Assembly (NCBI RefSeq): GCF_001890385.1
Contig: NZ_CP018221.1
Coordinates: 1,165,501 to 1,229,500, forward strand
DNA: 64,000 nucleotides
Reading direction: 5' to 3'
Origin: Tardibacter chloracetimidivorans
GTDB taxonomy: Bacteria; Pseudomonadota; Alphaproteobacteria; Sphingomonadales; Sphingomonadaceae
Shown here: positions 25,212-35,958 of the stretch, piece by piece
Layout: the number at the start of each line of letters is the position of its first letter
How positions within the stretch are numbered: the stretch's first letter is position 1
Translations under genes and position numbers: made by a program
Notes under the pieces: model-generated
What the model was told of the DNA's origin: nothing
Databases searched by the model: none
Seen by the model: the letters and a program-made list of their open reading frames with translations, nothing else

Positions 25212-26540
25212 TTAGGTCCTGACGGCCAAGCGCGCCTCGAAACGCCGCCGGTCCACGTCGCTGAGGCGCACGTCGACAGACCGGGTCGTCCCGTCCTCGC
25301 TCGCCTCCTCACGGACGACCGTGCCATGGGCGCGAAGCCACGCCAGACCCTCGCCGTCGCTGGAGGAGAGCTGAATGCGATGGACCCTGGCGGCCGCGGT
25401 CAGCCGGTCGGCGACGGCCGTAATCAGCCGCTCCAGCCCTTCTCCCGTGAGCGCGGACTGGGCGACCACATCGTCGCGGCGATCTGCCTCCGCCACCAGC
25501 GCAGCGCGCCGATCTTCATCGACCCGGTCCAGCTTGTTCCACGCTTCGATCATCGGCACGGCATCCGGCCCACCCGAGCGGACGCCCAGCGTGCCAAGCA
25601 CCTCTTCGACATCGGCGGCTTGCGCGTCGCTGTCGGCATGGGAAATGTCGCGCACATGGATGATGAGGTCGGCGCTAAGGACTTCTTCCAGCGTGGCCCT
25701 GAACGCGGCGACCAACTGCGTCGGCAGGTCCGACACGAAACCGACGGTGTCGGACAGCATCACCTTGTCATGGCCCGGCAGCCGGATGGCCCTGAGCGTC
25801 GGGTCGAGCGTGGCGAACAGCAGGTCTTCCGCCATCACATCCGAGCCGGTGAGCCGGTTGAAAAGCGTGGATTTCCCCGCGTTGGTATAACCCACCAGCG
25901 CCACCACCGGCCATGGCGCGCGCTGCCGCCGCGAACGGTGGAGGGTCCGCGTGCGCTTGACGCCCTCCAGTTCGCGCCGGAGCTTCGCCATGCGATCGCG
26001 GATCAGCCGCCGGTCGGTCTCGATCTGGGTTTCGCCCGGACCCCCCAGGAAGCCGAAGCCGCCCCGCTGGCGCTCAAGGTGGGTCCAGGAGCGCACCAGC
26101 CGGCTCGCCTGATAGTCCAGATGGGCAAGCTCCACCTGAAGCGTGCCTTCGCGCGTGGCCGCCCGCTCCCCGAATATCTCGAGGATCAGCCCGGTCCGGT
26201 CGATCACCTTTGCGCCAAGCGCCTTTTCAAGGTTGCGCTGCTGGATAGGGCTGACATTGCCGTCCACGACGACAAGTTCCGCCTCATGCCCCGCGACGGT
26301 CGCCGCAAGAACTTCCACCTGTCCGGTGCCGAACAGGGTGGCCGGGCGCGGGCTGCGCACGCGCACGACTTCAGCCCCGACGATGTCGAGGGAGATGGCG
26401 GCGGACAGACCAACCGCCTCCTCCAGCCTCGCTTCGCCGGAACGCCTTCCACCCGCTCCAAGATCGGGAACCACGACGAGCGCCCGTGCCCCGCGTGCAA
26501 TGCCCGCATCATCGGTGCGGGCGATGGTTATATCGGTCAA
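25212..26540 (-). CDS. hflX: Ribosome-associated GTPase HflX
   Basis: 442 residues. The N-terminal HflX domain contains [14 protein letters not shown] and [15 protein letters not shown] glycine-rich linker ([13 protein letters not shown]) follows, then the G domain with P-loop [14 protein letters not shown] switch II and N-K-L-D. HflX rescues or splits stalled ribosomes under stress. The ATG overlaps the hfq stop by 4 nt. Confidence 0.95.
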   Translation of the reverse strand: MTDITIARTDDAGIARGARALVVVPDLGAGGRRSGEARLEEAVGLSAAISLDIVGAEVVRVRSPRPATLFGTGQVEVLAATVAGHEAELVVVDGNVSPIQQRNLEKALGAKVIDRTGLILEIFGERAATREGTLQVELAHLDYQASRLVRSWTHLERQRGGFGFLGGPGETQIETDRRLIRDRMAKLRRELEGVKRTRTLHRSRRQRAPWPVVALVGYTNAGKSTLFNRLTGSDVMAEDLLFATLDPTLRAIRLPGHDKVMLSDTVGFVSDLPTQLVAAFRATLEEVLSADLIIHVRDISHADSDAQAADVEEVLGTLGVRSGGPDAVPMIEAWNKLDRVDEDRRAALVAEADRRDDVVAQSALTGEGLERLITAVADRLTAAARVHRIQLSSSDGEGLAWLRAHGTVVREEASEDGTTRSVDVRLSDVDRRRFEARLAVRT

Positions 26541-26782
26541 TCGTCAGCCTTGCTGTCGATCTCCGCAAGGTTGATCGGGCTTGCCGGCATTACGGTGGAG
26601 ATCGCATGCTTGTAGACAAGCTGCGAATGTCCATCGCGGCGGAGCAGCACCGAGAAGTTGTCGAACCAGGTGATCACGCCCTGGAGCTTCACTCCATTGA
26701 CCAGGAACATGGTCACCGGCGTCTTCGTCTTGCGGAGAGTGTTGAGAAAAATGTCCTGAAGGTTGTTGGACTTGTCGGCCAT
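26537..26782 (-). CDS. hfq: RNA chaperone Hfq
   Basis: 81 residues from the ATG at 26782 with AAGGAG upstream. Sm1 motif: [14 protein letters not shown]; Sm2 motif: Y-K-H-A-I. It forms a hexamer that pairs small RNAs with mRNAs; the short acidic tail (I-D-S-K-A-D-D) is typical of alphaproteobacteria. It lies downstream of ntrX and upstream of hflX, the conserved order of this class. Confidence 0.96.
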   Translation of the reverse strand: MADKSNNLQDIFLNTLRKTKTPVTMFLVNGVKLQGVITWFDNFSVLLRRDGHSQLVYKHAISTVMPASPINLAEIDSKADD

Positions 26783-26900
26783 AGTTAGGCTCCTTTGTTG
26801 GCAGGCTGCTCTGGCCCGCAATTGCGCCGTGGATCGGCGACGAAACGCTTCGACACCTTCGAAGCAAGTCTATCATAGCATGTTGCGGTTGCGAAGAAAG

Positions 26901-28292
26901 CTATTCCTCTTCTTCCTCCCGTTCATTTTCGGTGAGCCCCAGCGCCTTTAATTTGCGGTGAAGCGCAGACCTTTCCATGCCGATGAACGCGGCTGTCCGC
27001 GAGACGTTTCCCGAAAATCGCCTGATCTGCGCTTTCAGATATTCGCGCTCGAAGGATTCCCGCGCCTCCCGCAGCGGCGTGGCGATAATGGATTTGACCG
27101 CCTGTTCGGGCGAAAGCCGCTCCTGATCGCTCAGCACCTCGGCGGGCAGGAGATCGGGATCGATCCGGCCGAGCCGCTCCGGCGGGGTGAGAATCAGCGT
27201 CCGTTCCACGACGTTCCGGAGTTGCCGGACATTGCCCGGCCAGTCGTAGGACTGCAGCGCGGCAACCGTCTCCGATGCCAGTTCGGGCACCGGCACACGC
27301 CGTTCGGCGGCGTAGCGCGTCAGGAAATGGTCGATCAGCGGCATGATGTCGTCGCGCCTCTCCGACAGGGCGGGAAGATGCACCGGCACCACGTTTAGCC
27401 GATAGAGCAGGTCCTCGCGGAACCGGCCGTGCGCGATCTCGTCCTGAAGATCACGCGCGGTGGAGGATATGACCCGGACGTCCACCTTAACCAGGCGGCT
27501 GCCGCCGATGCGGGAGAAGGTCTGCTCCGTCATCACCCGCAGGATCTTGCCCTGGGTGGTGAGTGGCATGTCGGCGACCTCGTCGAGGAACAGCGTCCCG
27601 CCATGCGCCTGTTCCAGCAGGCCGGGGCGGACAAGCTCGCCGCCTTCCTCCTTGCCGAAAAGCTGCTCTTCCACCCATTCAGGCTCCATCCGGGCGGAAG
27701 AAACGACGATGAAGGGGCCATTGGCGCGCGCGCTCCAGAGGTGGAGGATTCGCGCCGCGACTTCCTTGCCCGCGCCTGCGGGACCGCTGATCAGAACACG
27801 GCTGCCGGTAACGGCGACTCGCTTCAACGTCGCCCGGACATTGTTGATGGCGGGGGAATTGCCGGTCAGTTCCTCATCGGCCCCTACCCTGCTCCTGAGC
27901 GTCTCGTTTTCTCTCCGCAGCCGGTCGGTCTCGGTCGCCCGCGCGACCACCAGCACAAGCTGGCTGGCCTCGAACGGCTTTTCCAGAAAGTCCGACGCGC
28001 CGCGCTTGATGGCGGTGACCGCCGTCTCGATATTGCCATGGCCGGAAATCACCACCACCGGCAGCGTCGGATCGCGCTGCTTGATCTCGGCGAGCAGGTC
28101 CAGCCCGTCCAGCTTCGAACCGTGAAGCCAGACGTCCAGCAGGACGAGCGAGGGGCGGCGCTCCGACAGGGCGGTGAGCGCGTCGTCGCTGTTCGCCGCA
28201 CTTCGCGTCTGATAGCCCTCGTCTTCAAGGACGCCGGCGACCAGCTCGCGGATGTCCGCCTCATCGTCGACGATCAATACTTCAAGAGCCAT
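26901..28292 (-). CDS. ntrX: Nitrogen assimilation response regulator NtrX
   Basis: 463 residues from the ATG at 28292 (CGGAGG upstream). Receiver domain at 1-120 (V-D-D-E-A-D, phospho-Asp in L-L-D-V-W), AAA+ domain with G-P-A-G-A-G-K-E as Walker A and L-F-L-D-E-V-A-D as Walker B, and a C-terminal Fis HTH ending in a glutamate run. The GAFTGA loop that contacts sigma-54 is replaced by E-E-G-G-E-L, as known for NtrX, so it probably acts without sigma-54. Its start overlaps the end of ntrY by 11 nt. Confidence 0.94.
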   Translation of the reverse strand: MALEVLIVDDEADIRELVAGVLEDEGYQTRSAANSDDALTALSERRPSLVLLDVWLHGSKLDGLDLLAEIKQRDPTLPVVVISGHGNIETAVTAIKRGASDFLEKPFEASQLVLVVARATETDRLRRENETLRSRVGADEELTGNSPAINNVRATLKRVAVTGSRVLISGPAGAGKEVAARILHLWSARANGPFIVVSSARMEPEWVEEQLFGKEEGGELVRPGLLEQAHGGTLFLDEVADMPLTTQGKILRVMTEQTFSRIGGSRLVKVDVRVISSTARDLQDEIAHGRFREDLLYRLNVVPVHLPALSERRDDIMPLIDHFLTRYAAERRVPVPELASETVAALQSYDWPGNVRQLRNVVERTLILTPPERLGRIDPDLLPAEVLSDQERLSPEQAVKSIIATPLREARESFEREYLKAQIRRFSGNVSRTAAFIGMERSALHRKLKALGLTENEREEEEE

Positions 28293-30558
28293 CAGCCCTC
28301 CGGTTTGTTTGTTGTTCTTCGGGATTGTCGTTCGTCGGGTCCGGCTCGTCGCGCGCGGCCGCAAGCAGATGCATGTCGAATGTCATGCGGGCGATCGTTC
28401 CGCCGCCGGGCCGGTCCAGAAACTCGAGGTTTCCGAAATGCTCCTCGACGATCTTCTTGACGATGGCGAGGCCCAGCCCCGTTCCGCGCATGCGGGTGGT
28501 GACATAGGGCTCGGTGATGCGGTCCCGCTCGCGGGGAAGGCCGACGCCGTCGTCCAGCACCGAGACGACAAGCCTGCCGGCTTCCTGCGCGATCGCGATT
28601 TCCACCGAGCCGGCGGCGGAATCCGTCTCGCGCCTCGCTTCCACCGCCTCGGTCGCGTTCTTCACGAGATTGGTGAGCGCCTGGGCGATCTGCCGCCTGT
28701 CGCACACCAGCACCGGCGCAGGTTCGCCCACCGTCACGCGATATTCGATCGCCGGATGCGCCACCTCGTGCAGGAACAGCGTCTGGCGGGCGATGTCCAG
28801 CACCGGCTCCTCGCGGAAGACCGGCTTCGGCATGCGCGCGAAGGACGAGAACTCGTCCACCATCCGCCGGAGGTCGCCCACCTGCCGCACGATCGTTCCC
28901 GTCAGCCGCGCGAAGGTCTGCGGATCGTCGTTGATCTGCCCGCCGTATTTCCGTTGCAGCCGTTCGGCCGAAAGCTGGATGGGCGTCAGCGGGTTCTTGA
29001 TTTCGTGCGCGATGCGCCGGGCGACGTCCGCCCAGGCGGCGCGGCGCTGGTCCGCAAGCTGCTGCGAAATGTCGTTGAAGGTGAGGACATGGCCCCCCGC
29101 CACTTCCACCAGCTTGACGGCGAGCGTCTGCGTTTCCAGCCCGCGTTCGATCTGGACGATCATCTCGCCCTGTCCGGCGTCGATGATCTGCGCCAGCTCG
29201 GGCGCGGCATCGGCCAGCGGCTTGCCGACAAGCGCGCCCTCCTCCGCCTCCAGCAGCACTTCCGCCGACCGGTTGGCGAGCTGAATCCGGCCGTCGCCGT
29301 CCACCGACAATATGCCGGCCGTCACCCCGGCCAGCACGGCCTCGGTGAAAACGCGGCGGTCATCGAGCTGATCGTTGGCGGTGATAAGCTGCCGCGTCTG
29401 CGCCTGAAGCTGGGTCGTCATCCGGTTGAAGGCGCGCGCCAGCGTTCCGATCTCGTCGGGAGAATGCCTGACGGAGACGCGGGCCGACAGGTCGCCCGCG
29501 CCGACGCGCTCGGCCGCGGTCACCAGCCTGCGGATCGGGCTGACCAGCCGGTTGGCGAGCCAGAGCGCCACCCAGATGGAAATGGCGAGGATCAGCAGCG
29601 ACACGACGAGCAGGATGATGTTGAACCTGAGTTCAAGTGCGCGCGAACGAGTGACGAGCGTCTTGTAATCGCTCAGCGCCGTCTGGGTGCGCGCCACCTG
29701 CGCCAGCACCAGCGGGTCCACCTTGCGCGAGACATAGAGGAACACGGGCGTTTCGGGATCGAGCCGGATCAGCGCCTCCACCCGATCCCCCGCATCGGTG
29801 ATGACCCGGGCGGAGCCGGTCGAGACGGCGCTGACGTCCTGGGGGCGGATACGGCGGTCCAACGGTCGCCGGTCGAGATTGGCCCCCGCGATCAGGTTCA
29901 GCTCGCCGTCCGCCTGGACGACGACGGCCGCCTCGGACAGGTTGCGGGCCGCCACCTGCCACGCAAGGCCCTGCGCAAAGCTTTGCGATTCAAGGCCGAA
30001 TTCCTGACCATAGCCGCTTACGTCGCTCGCCATGGCAAGCAGATCGTTGACGATGCGCTGCTTGTTCTCCTGCACATAGGCCTGTGCGACGCGGTCGGCG
30101 TTTTCGAGGACGGTCTGCGCGCGGTCGGAAAACCAGAACTCCACGCCGTACTGGAAAAGCATGGATGCGAAGATCACCACCAGCAGGCTTGGCACCGCGG
30201 CGACGACCGAAAACAGCGCCACCAGCCGCACATGGAGCCTGGCCCCCGCCGTGCCCCGCCTGCGATGCCCGACAAGCAGCGCCAGCCGCCGGGCGATCAG
30301 CGTGATAAGCACCATCAGCGGCGTGAGATTGGCCACCAGCAGCACGGTGACGAGCGACGGCGGCAATCCGGCTGCGGGCGCGCGCACGCCCGTGACGATC
30401 GCATAGCTCGCGAGCCCGATCACCACGGCGACGACAGCCGTTGCGATTTCCACACGCGGATAGAGATCGACGCGCGACACCATGCGGCTCAGCCGCCTGC
30501 GGGCGCGCCTCCACGAGCGCCGTTTCTCGGCATCGGGCCTGATCCCCGGATTTTCCAT
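28282..30558 (-). CDS. ntrY: Sensor histidine kinase NtrY
   Basis: 758 residues. Three N-terminal transmembrane helices (about 35-55, 68-95, 110-140), a large extracytoplasmic segment, a fourth helix with HAMP (L-A-N-R-L-V-S-P-I-R-R-L), a PAS domain, the phosphoacceptor H-E-I-K-N-P-L-T-P-I-Q-L and an HATPase domain with G-T-G-L-G-L-A-I-V-K. Phosphorylates NtrX; in other alphaproteobacteria the pair senses nitrogen and redox state. AAGG lies 7 nt before its ATG. 56 nt separate it from the end of ntrC. Confidence 0.94.
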   Translation of the reverse strand: MENPGIRPDAEKRRSWRRARRRLSRMVSRVDLYPRVEIATAVVAVVIGLASYAIVTGVRAPAAGLPPSLVTVLLVANLTPLMVLITLIARRLALLVGHRRRGTAGARLHVRLVALFSVVAAVPSLLVVIFASMLFQYGVEFWFSDRAQTVLENADRVAQAYVQENKQRIVNDLLAMASDVSGYGQEFGLESQSFAQGLAWQVAARNLSEAAVVVQADGELNLIAGANLDRRPLDRRIRPQDVSAVSTGSARVITDAGDRVEALIRLDPETPVFLYVSRKVDPLVLAQVARTQTALSDYKTLVTRSRALELRFNIILLVVSLLILAISIWVALWLANRLVSPIRRLVTAAERVGAGDLSARVSVRHSPDEIGTLARAFNRMTTQLQAQTRQLITANDQLDDRRVFTEAVLAGVTAGILSVDGDGRIQLANRSAEVLLEAEEGALVGKPLADAAPELAQIIDAGQGEMIVQIERGLETQTLAVKLVEVAGGHVLTFNDISQQLADQRRAAWADVARRIAHEIKNPLTPIQLSAERLQRKYGGQINDDPQTFARLTGTIVRQVGDLRRMVDEFSSFARMPKPVFREEPVLDIARQTLFLHEVAHPAIEYRVTVGEPAPVLVCDRRQIAQALTNLVKNATEAVEARRETDSAAGSVEIAIAQEAGRLVVSVLDDGVGLPRERDRITEPYVTTRMRGTGLGLAIVKKIVEEHFGNLEFLDRPGGGTIARMTFDMHLLAAARDEPDPTNDNPEEQQTNRRADGS

Positions 30559-30614
30559 GCCTGCACCTTAGCAACAGTGCGTTGCATGTAAACAACACCC
30601 GGGCGACAGCCAGC

Positions 30615-32060
30615 CTATCCCATGCGACGGACGGTTGGCGCGTCGATGCCGCGTTCGGCCAGCTTCTTGCGCAAGGTGTTGCGGTTCATCCCCAACAGCC
30701 GGGCGGCGCGGACCTGATTCCCGCGCGCGGCGGCCAGACTCAGCAACAGCAGCGGCGGCTCGATCTCCGCCAGCACGCGCTCATAAAGGCCGTCCGGGGG
30801 AAGCGACCGGTCATAGGCGGCGAACAGCCGCGCAAGATAAAGCTCCATGGCCTCGCCGAGCGAGCCGGCCGTCTGCCCCAGACTCTCCTTGTTCTCAACG
30901 CCTTCCAGCAGCCCTTGCTCCACGGCGCCGGCGGTTATCGCCTCCTCGCGGCTGAGGGCGGCAAGGCGACGCATCAGATTTTCGAGTTCCCGGACATTGC
31001 CCGGCCAGGGGTGCGCCATCAGCCGGTTGACGGCATCGGGGTTCAGGGTCTTGCGGGGCAGGCCGAGCGCCGCCGCCTGATCCAGGAAATAGCGCGCAAG
31101 CTCGGCAATGTCGTCCGCGCGGGCCCTGAGCGGCGGAATCCGGACCGGCACGACGTTCAGGCGATAGAACAGATCCTCGCGGAACTGCCCTGCCTCCACC
31201 AGCTTGCGCAGATCCTTGTTGGTCGCGGCGATGATGCGGACGTCGGCGCGGATCGCGCGCGCGCCGCCCACGGTGGTGAACTCTCCAGATTGCAGGACGC
31301 GCAGCAGCCGCGTCTGCGCATCCATGGGCATGTCGCCGATTTCATCCAGGAACAGCGTGCCGCCCTGCGCCTGTTCAAACCGGCCGGATGTGCGCGCCTG
31401 CGCCCCGGTGAACGCGCCCCGTTCATGCCCGAACAGCTCGGATTCGATCAGCTCGCGCGGAATGGCCGCCATGTTGATGGCGACGAAGGACTTCTTGCTG
31501 CGCGGGCCGAGATCGTGAATGGCGCGGGCCACCAGTTCCTTGCCGGTGCCGGATTCTCCCAGGACCAGCACGGTGAGGTCGTTCGGCACGACGCGCGCGA
31601 TCGTGCGATAGACCTCCTGCATTGCGGCCGACCTGCCGATCAGCGGCAATGGCTCGTGATGGTCGTCGCCCTCCGTCGAGCTCTCTTCCTTGCGGGAGAG
31701 GACGAGCGCGTCCTGAACGGCGCGCGCCAACTCATCCAGATCGAACGGCTTCGGCAGATATTCGAATGCCCCCCGCTCGGTCGCGCGCACCGCCGTTGCA
31801 AGCGTGTTCTGGGCCGACAGCACGATGACCGGGAGGTTCGGATAGCTGCTGATGATCTCCGGCACCACGTCAAGGCCGTTGCCGTCGGGCAGCATGACGT
31901 CGGTGACAAGCACCTCACCATAGCCTTCGGCAAGGGCGAGACGCATCGAAGCAAGGTCCGGCACGGCCCTCACCTCATGCCCCGCCTGCTTCAACGCCTC
32001 GCTCACCACGGTGCGGATCGCCGCGTCATCATCGACGACCAGAATCTTGCCGGGGCTCAT
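30615..32060 (-). CDS. ntrC: Nitrogen regulation response regulator NtrC
   Basis: 481 residues from the ATG at 32060, overlapping the ntrB stop (ATGA). Receiver with V-D-D-D-A-A; AAA+ domain with G-E-S-G-T-G-K-E, an intact sigma-54 contact loop G-A-F-T-G-A and L-F-L-D-E-I-G-D; C-terminal Fis HTH (A-R-L-L-G-M-N-R-N-T-L-R-K-K). Activates sigma-54 promoters of nitrogen assimilation genes when phosphorylated by NtrB. The presence of GAFTGA contrasts with its neighbour NtrX. Confidence 0.95.
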   Translation of the reverse strand: MSPGKILVVDDDAAIRTVVSEALKQAGHEVRAVPDLASMRLALAEGYGEVLVTDVMLPDGNGLDVVPEIISSYPNLPVIVLSAQNTLATAVRATERGAFEYLPKPFDLDELARAVQDALVLSRKEESSTEGDDHHEPLPLIGRSAAMQEVYRTIARVVPNDLTVLVLGESGTGKELVARAIHDLGPRSKKSFVAINMAAIPRELIESELFGHERGAFTGAQARTSGRFEQAQGGTLFLDEIGDMPMDAQTRLLRVLQSGEFTTVGGARAIRADVRIIAATNKDLRKLVEAGQFREDLFYRLNVVPVRIPPLRARADDIAELARYFLDQAAALGLPRKTLNPDAVNRLMAHPWPGNVRELENLMRRLAALSREEAITAGAVEQGLLEGVENKESLGQTAGSLGEAMELYLARLFAAYDRSLPPDGLYERVLAEIEPPLLLLSLAAARGNQVRAARLLGMNRNTLRKKLAERGIDAPTVRRMG

Positions 32061-33196
32061 TTGCGCGGTTCCAGATGACGGGGCAGCAGGATGCGGAATA
32101 CCGTGCGGGCGGGCCGGCCCTCGCGCGCATATTCCACCACGCCGCCATGATCTGCCACCAGCTTGGCGACGAGAGCAAGGCCAAGCCCGCTTCCCTTTGG
32201 CTTGCTGGTGACGAACGGCTCGAACAGATGATCGACGACATCGGCGGGCGCGCCCGGTCCGGTATCGATCACGCACACCTCGATCGGGAGAGACAGCCGC
32301 CCCCCGTCCGGTCCGGTCACGCTATAGCCGTGGCGATAGGCGGTGGTGACGACAATTTCGTCCCCGCTGCCCGGCAGGCCGACAGCTTCGGCCGCATTCT
32401 TCAACAGGTTGAGGAATATCTGGATCAGCCCGTCGCGGCTGCCGCTCACCTCGGGAAGCGACGGATCATAGAGTTCGCGCACCGTCAGATCCCGCGCGAA
32501 GCCGCTCTTGGCGATCTCCCGGACATGACCCAGAATGGCATGGATGTTCTGCGGCTCGTAAAGCACGGGCCGGTCGTCGGTGAACCCTTCCATCCGGTCA
32601 ACAAGCGCTGTGATTCGATCCACCTCGTCGCGGATCAGCCGGGTGAGCGATTCGGCGGATTTGGGGGCCGCCCGCTCCAGCAACTGCGCCGCCCCCCTGA
32701 TCCCCGACAGCGGATTCTTGATTTCATGAGCAAGCATCAGCGCCGCGCCGGTTGCCGCGCGGGCGGCCCCCTTGCCAACGGCGTTGCGGTCGATCAGCGA
32801 GGTGGCGGCGCGGGCGTGCATCGCGACCACCCGCCAGCCCGGACGCTCCACCAGCGGCGAGAGCATCAGGTCGGCGCGATGGCGGCGGCCTTCGACCGGC
32901 TCGATCTCCAGGCCATAAACGGCGACGCCAGCATCCTCGGGCTTTGACGCGGGCGCTCTGGCCAGCATCGCTTCGGCTTCCGGGATAAGCTGGGCGAGCG
33001 TGACCTGCGAAAGCGAACTCTGGCTGCGGTTGAACAGCGTCTCGGCCGCCGCATTGGCCAGCCGCACGCGGTTTTCACTGTCGATCACCAGCACCGGCGT
33101 GGGCAGCGAAAACAGGACTTCGACCGCCGACGGCGAGGAGTCACCGCCCCCGAAGGGCCACAAAACCGCGCTCAGGCGGCCTGGGCGCACAGCCAT
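32057..33196 (-). CDS. ntrB: Nitrogen regulation sensor kinase NtrB
   Basis: 379 residues, soluble. PAS domain at about 25-95 ([11 protein letters not shown]), H-box [14 protein letters not shown] and ATP-binding G-S-G-L-G-L-A-L-V. Phosphorylates and dephosphorylates NtrC under PII control. Its first 25 nt overlap the 3' end of dusB, consistent with one dusB-ntrB-ntrC transcript. Confidence 0.94.
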   Translation of the reverse strand: MAVRPGRLSAVLWPFGGGDSSPSAVEVLFSLPTPVLVIDSENRVRLANAAAETLFNRSQSSLSQVTLAQLIPEAEAMLARAPASKPEDAGVAVYGLEIEPVEGRRHRADLMLSPLVERPGWRVVAMHARAATSLIDRNAVGKGAARAATGAALMLAHEIKNPLSGIRGAAQLLERAAPKSAESLTRLIRDEVDRITALVDRMEGFTDDRPVLYEPQNIHAILGHVREIAKSGFARDLTVRELYDPSLPEVSGSRDGLIQIFLNLLKNAAEAVGLPGSGDEIVVTTAYRHGYSVTGPDGGRLSLPIEVCVIDTGPGAPADVVDHLFEPFVTSKPKGSGLGLALVAKLVADHGGVVEYAREGRPARTVFRILLPRHLEPRK

Positions 33197-34185
33197 GGTT
33201 CATAGAAAAGGTGGAGCATCTGAAGCACGGCGCGGCTGCTCTCTTCCTGATTGACGCGGTTCCGGAAGTCGGCCGATCCGGGCAGGCCCTTTGTGTACCA
33301 GCCGAGATGCTTGCGCGCGAGATTGACGCCGGTGTGCTCGCCATACAGGCTCAGCATCGCCTCATAATGCTCGACGATGACGCGGTATTGCTCGTCAAGC
33401 GACGGGTCGGCCAGACGCTCCCCGGTTTCGAGCCACCGCATCAACTGCCCCAGAAGCCAGGGCCGGCCATAAGCGCCCCGCCCGATCATAACGCCGTCCG
33501 CACCCGACTGGCGAAGCGCAGCATCGGCATCCTCGACGGAACAGATGTCGCCATTGACGATGACGGGCACCGACACGGCCTGCTTGACGTTTCGGACGAA
33601 CGCCCAGTCGGCCTCGCCGCGATACATCTGGCAGCGTGTGCGGCCGTGGACGGTGATGAGCTTCACGCCCAGATCCTCGGCGATGCGGGCCAGTTCAGGC
33701 GCGTTGAGGCTGGCGTGATCCCAGCCCATCCGCATCTTGAGCGTGACCGGAAGATCGACCGCCTTCACCGTCGCCTCGATCAGCGACGCCGCCAGCTTCA
33801 GGTCGCGCATAAGGGCGGAACCGGCGTGGCCGTTGACCACCTTCTTCACCGGGCAGCCCATGTTGATGTCGATGATCGCCGCCCCCCGGTCGGCGTTGAG
33901 CTTCGCTGCCTCCGCCATCACATGCGGCTCGCACCCGGCAAGCTGCATCGACACGGGATGCTCGATGGGGTCCCACTCCGCCTTTTGCAGCGACTGGCGA
34001 GTCTCGCGCACCATCGCCTGGCTTGCGATCATCTCCGTCACGGTCAGGCCGGCGCCATAGCGCTTCACGATCGCGCGGAAGGGACGGTCGGTCACCGCCG
34101 TCATCGGCGCAAGAATGACGGGCGTCTCGACGCGCACCGGCCCGATGTCGATCGGCCGGAGAAGGGGCTGGTTTGTGGATCTCAC
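33172..34185 (-). CDS. dusB: tRNA-dihydrouridine synthase B (NifR3)
   Basis: 337 residues from a GTG at 34185. FMN-dependent TIM barrel with [15 protein letters not shown] at the start, the catalytic cysteine in [14 protein letters not shown] and [10 protein letters not shown]. Reduces uridines in the tRNA D loop. Its linkage to ntrBC is the classic nifR3-ntrB-ntrC arrangement. Confidence 0.94.
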   Translation of the reverse strand: MRSTNQPLLRPIDIGPVRVETPVILAPMTAVTDRPFRAIVKRYGAGLTVTEMIASQAMVRETRQSLQKAEWDPIEHPVSMQLAGCEPHVMAEAAKLNADRGAAIIDINMGCPVKKVVNGHAGSALMRDLKLAASLIEATVKAVDLPVTLKMRMGWDHASLNAPELARIAEDLGVKLITVHGRTRCQMYRGEADWAFVRNVKQAVSVPVIVNGDICSVEDADAALRQSGADGVMIGRGAYGRPWLLGQLMRWLETGERLADPSLDEQYRVIVEHYEAMLSLYGEHTGVNLARKHLGWYTKGLPGSADFRNRVNQEESSRAVLQMLHLFYEPWLCAQAA

Positions 34186-34267
34186 GCAATCTGCCTAAAA
34201 AACGGGCACCCGCCCTTAACGCGAAACGTGCTGGCGGGCAAGGGAACGAACCGCTAGACCGCGCCGC

Positions 34268-35431
34268 GTGAACAGGGATTCGACAGGGCGGGTTGTTGCT
34301 CTGCTCGTGGCGGCGGGGCGCGGGGCGCGTTCCGGACTTAACGGGCCGAAGCAATACCACCGGATTGGCGGCAGGGCCGTGCTTGCGCACGCCGTTGCCG
34401 GCCTTGAAGCCTCGAGCGTGGTCGACACCATCATTCCGGTCATCCATCCGGACGATATAGAACTTTACGAGCGCGCGACCGCCGGGCAGAGCCTCGCCGC
34501 TGCCGTGCATGGCGGGGCGACGCGGCGTGAGTCGGTGCTGGCGGGGCTGGAGGCGATCGCCGCAAGCGGCGGGGCTGATGTCGTGCTGATCCATGACGCC
34601 GCCCGGCCATTCATCCCGGGCGAAGTGGTTGCCCGTCTGCTTCAGGCGCTGCGGGCCTCGGATGGGGCCATTCCGGTGCTGCCGGTGGTCGACACCATCA
34701 TTCGCGACGGCGTCAACATCGACCGGGCGGGATTGACGCGGGTGCAGACGCCACAGGCTTTCCGCTTCGATTCCATTCTTGCCGCCCATCGCGCCTGGAC
34801 CGGGAGCGAGCCGACCGACGACGCCGAAGTTGCGCGCGCGGCGGGCCTCAGGGTAGCGGAGGTTGCCGGGGATGAAATGCTGAAGAAACTGACGGCGCCG
34901 GACGATTTCGGCTGGGCCGAACGGACCATTACGGCGGCGATGACGACGCGCACCGGCATGGGATTTGATGTCCACGCCTTTGGCGAGGGCGCTTCGGTGT
35001 GGCTGTGCGGCGTCGAAATCCCGCATAGCCGGGGCCTCGTCGGCCATTCCGACGCCGATGTGGGGCTGCATGCGCTGACCGACGCCCTGCTCGGCGCGGT
35101 GGGCGAAGGCGATATCGGGACGCACTTCCCGCCCTCCGAGCCGCGCTGGAAGGGAGCCGCCTCCCATCTGTTCGCCGAACATGCGCGGGACCTGATCGGC
35201 GCGCGCGGCGGCGTGATCGATCATGTCGACGTGACCCTGATCTGCGAGGAACCTAAGGTCGGCCCGCACCGCGCCGCTATGCGGGCGCGCGTGGCCGGCA
35301 TGTTGCAGGTGGACCCGCACAGGGTTAGCATCAAGGCGACGACGACCGAACGGCTTGGCTTTACCGGCCGCCGCGAAGGCATTGCGGCGCAGGCCATTGC
35401 AACCATTCGCCTGCCAGACAAGTTGGAATGA
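34268..35431 (+). CDS. ispDF: Bifunctional IspD/IspF isoprenoid enzyme
   Basis: 387 residues from a GTG. The IspD part (1 to about 225) has L-L-V-A-A-G-R-G-A-R and V-L-I-H-D-A-A-R-P-F. The IspF part begins with G-M-G-F-D-V-H-A-F and has G-H-S-D-A-D-V-G-L-H-A-L-T-D. It carries out the cytidylyl transfer to methylerythritol phosphate and the later cyclisation in the MEP pathway. The D-F fusion is known in alpha- and epsilonproteobacteria. The stop overlaps the next start. Confidence 0.94.
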   Translation: MNRDSTGRVVALLVAAGRGARSGLNGPKQYHRIGGRAVLAHAVAGLEASSVVDTIIPVIHPDDIELYERATAGQSLAAAVHGGATRRESVLAGLEAIAASGGADVVLIHDAARPFIPGEVVARLLQALRASDGAIPVLPVVDTIIRDGVNIDRAGLTRVQTPQAFRFDSILAAHRAWTGSEPTDDAEVARAAGLRVAEVAGDEMLKKLTAPDDFGWAERTITAAMTTRTGMGFDVHAFGEGASVWLCGVEIPHSRGLVGHSDADVGLHALTDALLGAVGEGDIGTHFPPSEPRWKGAASHLFAEHARDLIGARGGVIDHVDVTLICEEPKVGPHRAAMRARVAGMLQVDPHRVSIKATTTERLGFTGRREGIAAQAIATIRLPDKLE

Positions 35432-35958
35432 ACATGATCTCCGAGGACCTGATCGAACTCGCCCGGCGCGTCCTGGATGCGAACAGGGCCGCCGGCAAGC
35501 GCATAGCCGTGGCCGAATCCTGCACAGGCGGCCTTGTTTCAGCGGCGCTTACCGAACTTCCGGGCGCGTCCGACGTGTTCGAGGCGGGATTCGTCACCTA
35601 TTCCGATCAATCGAAAGAGGAAGTCCTGAACGTCCATCGCGACGTGCTCGACACATTCGGGGCGGTTTCGATCGCCGTCGCCTGGGCGATGGCCCAGGGC
35701 GCGCTGGCGCGGAGCAATGCCGATGTGGCCGTCGCGATCACTGGCATCGCGGGGCCGGACGGCGGCTCGGAGAAGAAGCCGGTCGGGACGGTGGTGTTCG
35801 CCCGCGCGCGCCGTGGCGCGGACCCGAAAGAGGTGATCGCCGATCTCCAGACCTTCGAGGACCGGGGACGCCACGAAATACGCCGTCAGGCGGCGCTGTG
35901 CGCGCTTGAACTGCTGCTGCCGGAAGCGCCTTCGCCGGACACCGCGCCCGCCGCATAG
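35428..35958 (+). CDS. pncC: CinA C-terminal-type nicotinamide-nucleotide amidase
   Basis: 176 residues, a stand-alone CinA-C domain: A-E-S-C-T-G-G-L-V-S near 32, E-A-G-F-V-T-Y-S, and G-I-A-G-P-D-G-G-S with K-P-V-G-T-V. It deamidates nicotinamide mononucleotide for NAD recycling. Starts within the ispDF stop. Its last 73 nt overlap the end of the gene on the opposite strand. Confidence 0.9.
   Translation: MNMISEDLIELARRVLDANRAAGKRIAVAESCTGGLVSAALTELPGASDVFEAGFVTYSDQSKEEVLNVHRDVLDTFGAVSIAVAWAMAQGALARSNADVAVAITGIAGPDGGSEKKPVGTVVFARARRGADPKEVIADLQTFEDRGRHEIRRQAALCALELLLPEAPSPDTAPAA

Noticed and set aside
28252-30591. About 780-codon open frame on the plus strand opposite ntrY
   Set aside because: NtrY on the minus strand is unmistakable; the antisense translation is a low-complexity Arg/His/Asp shadow.
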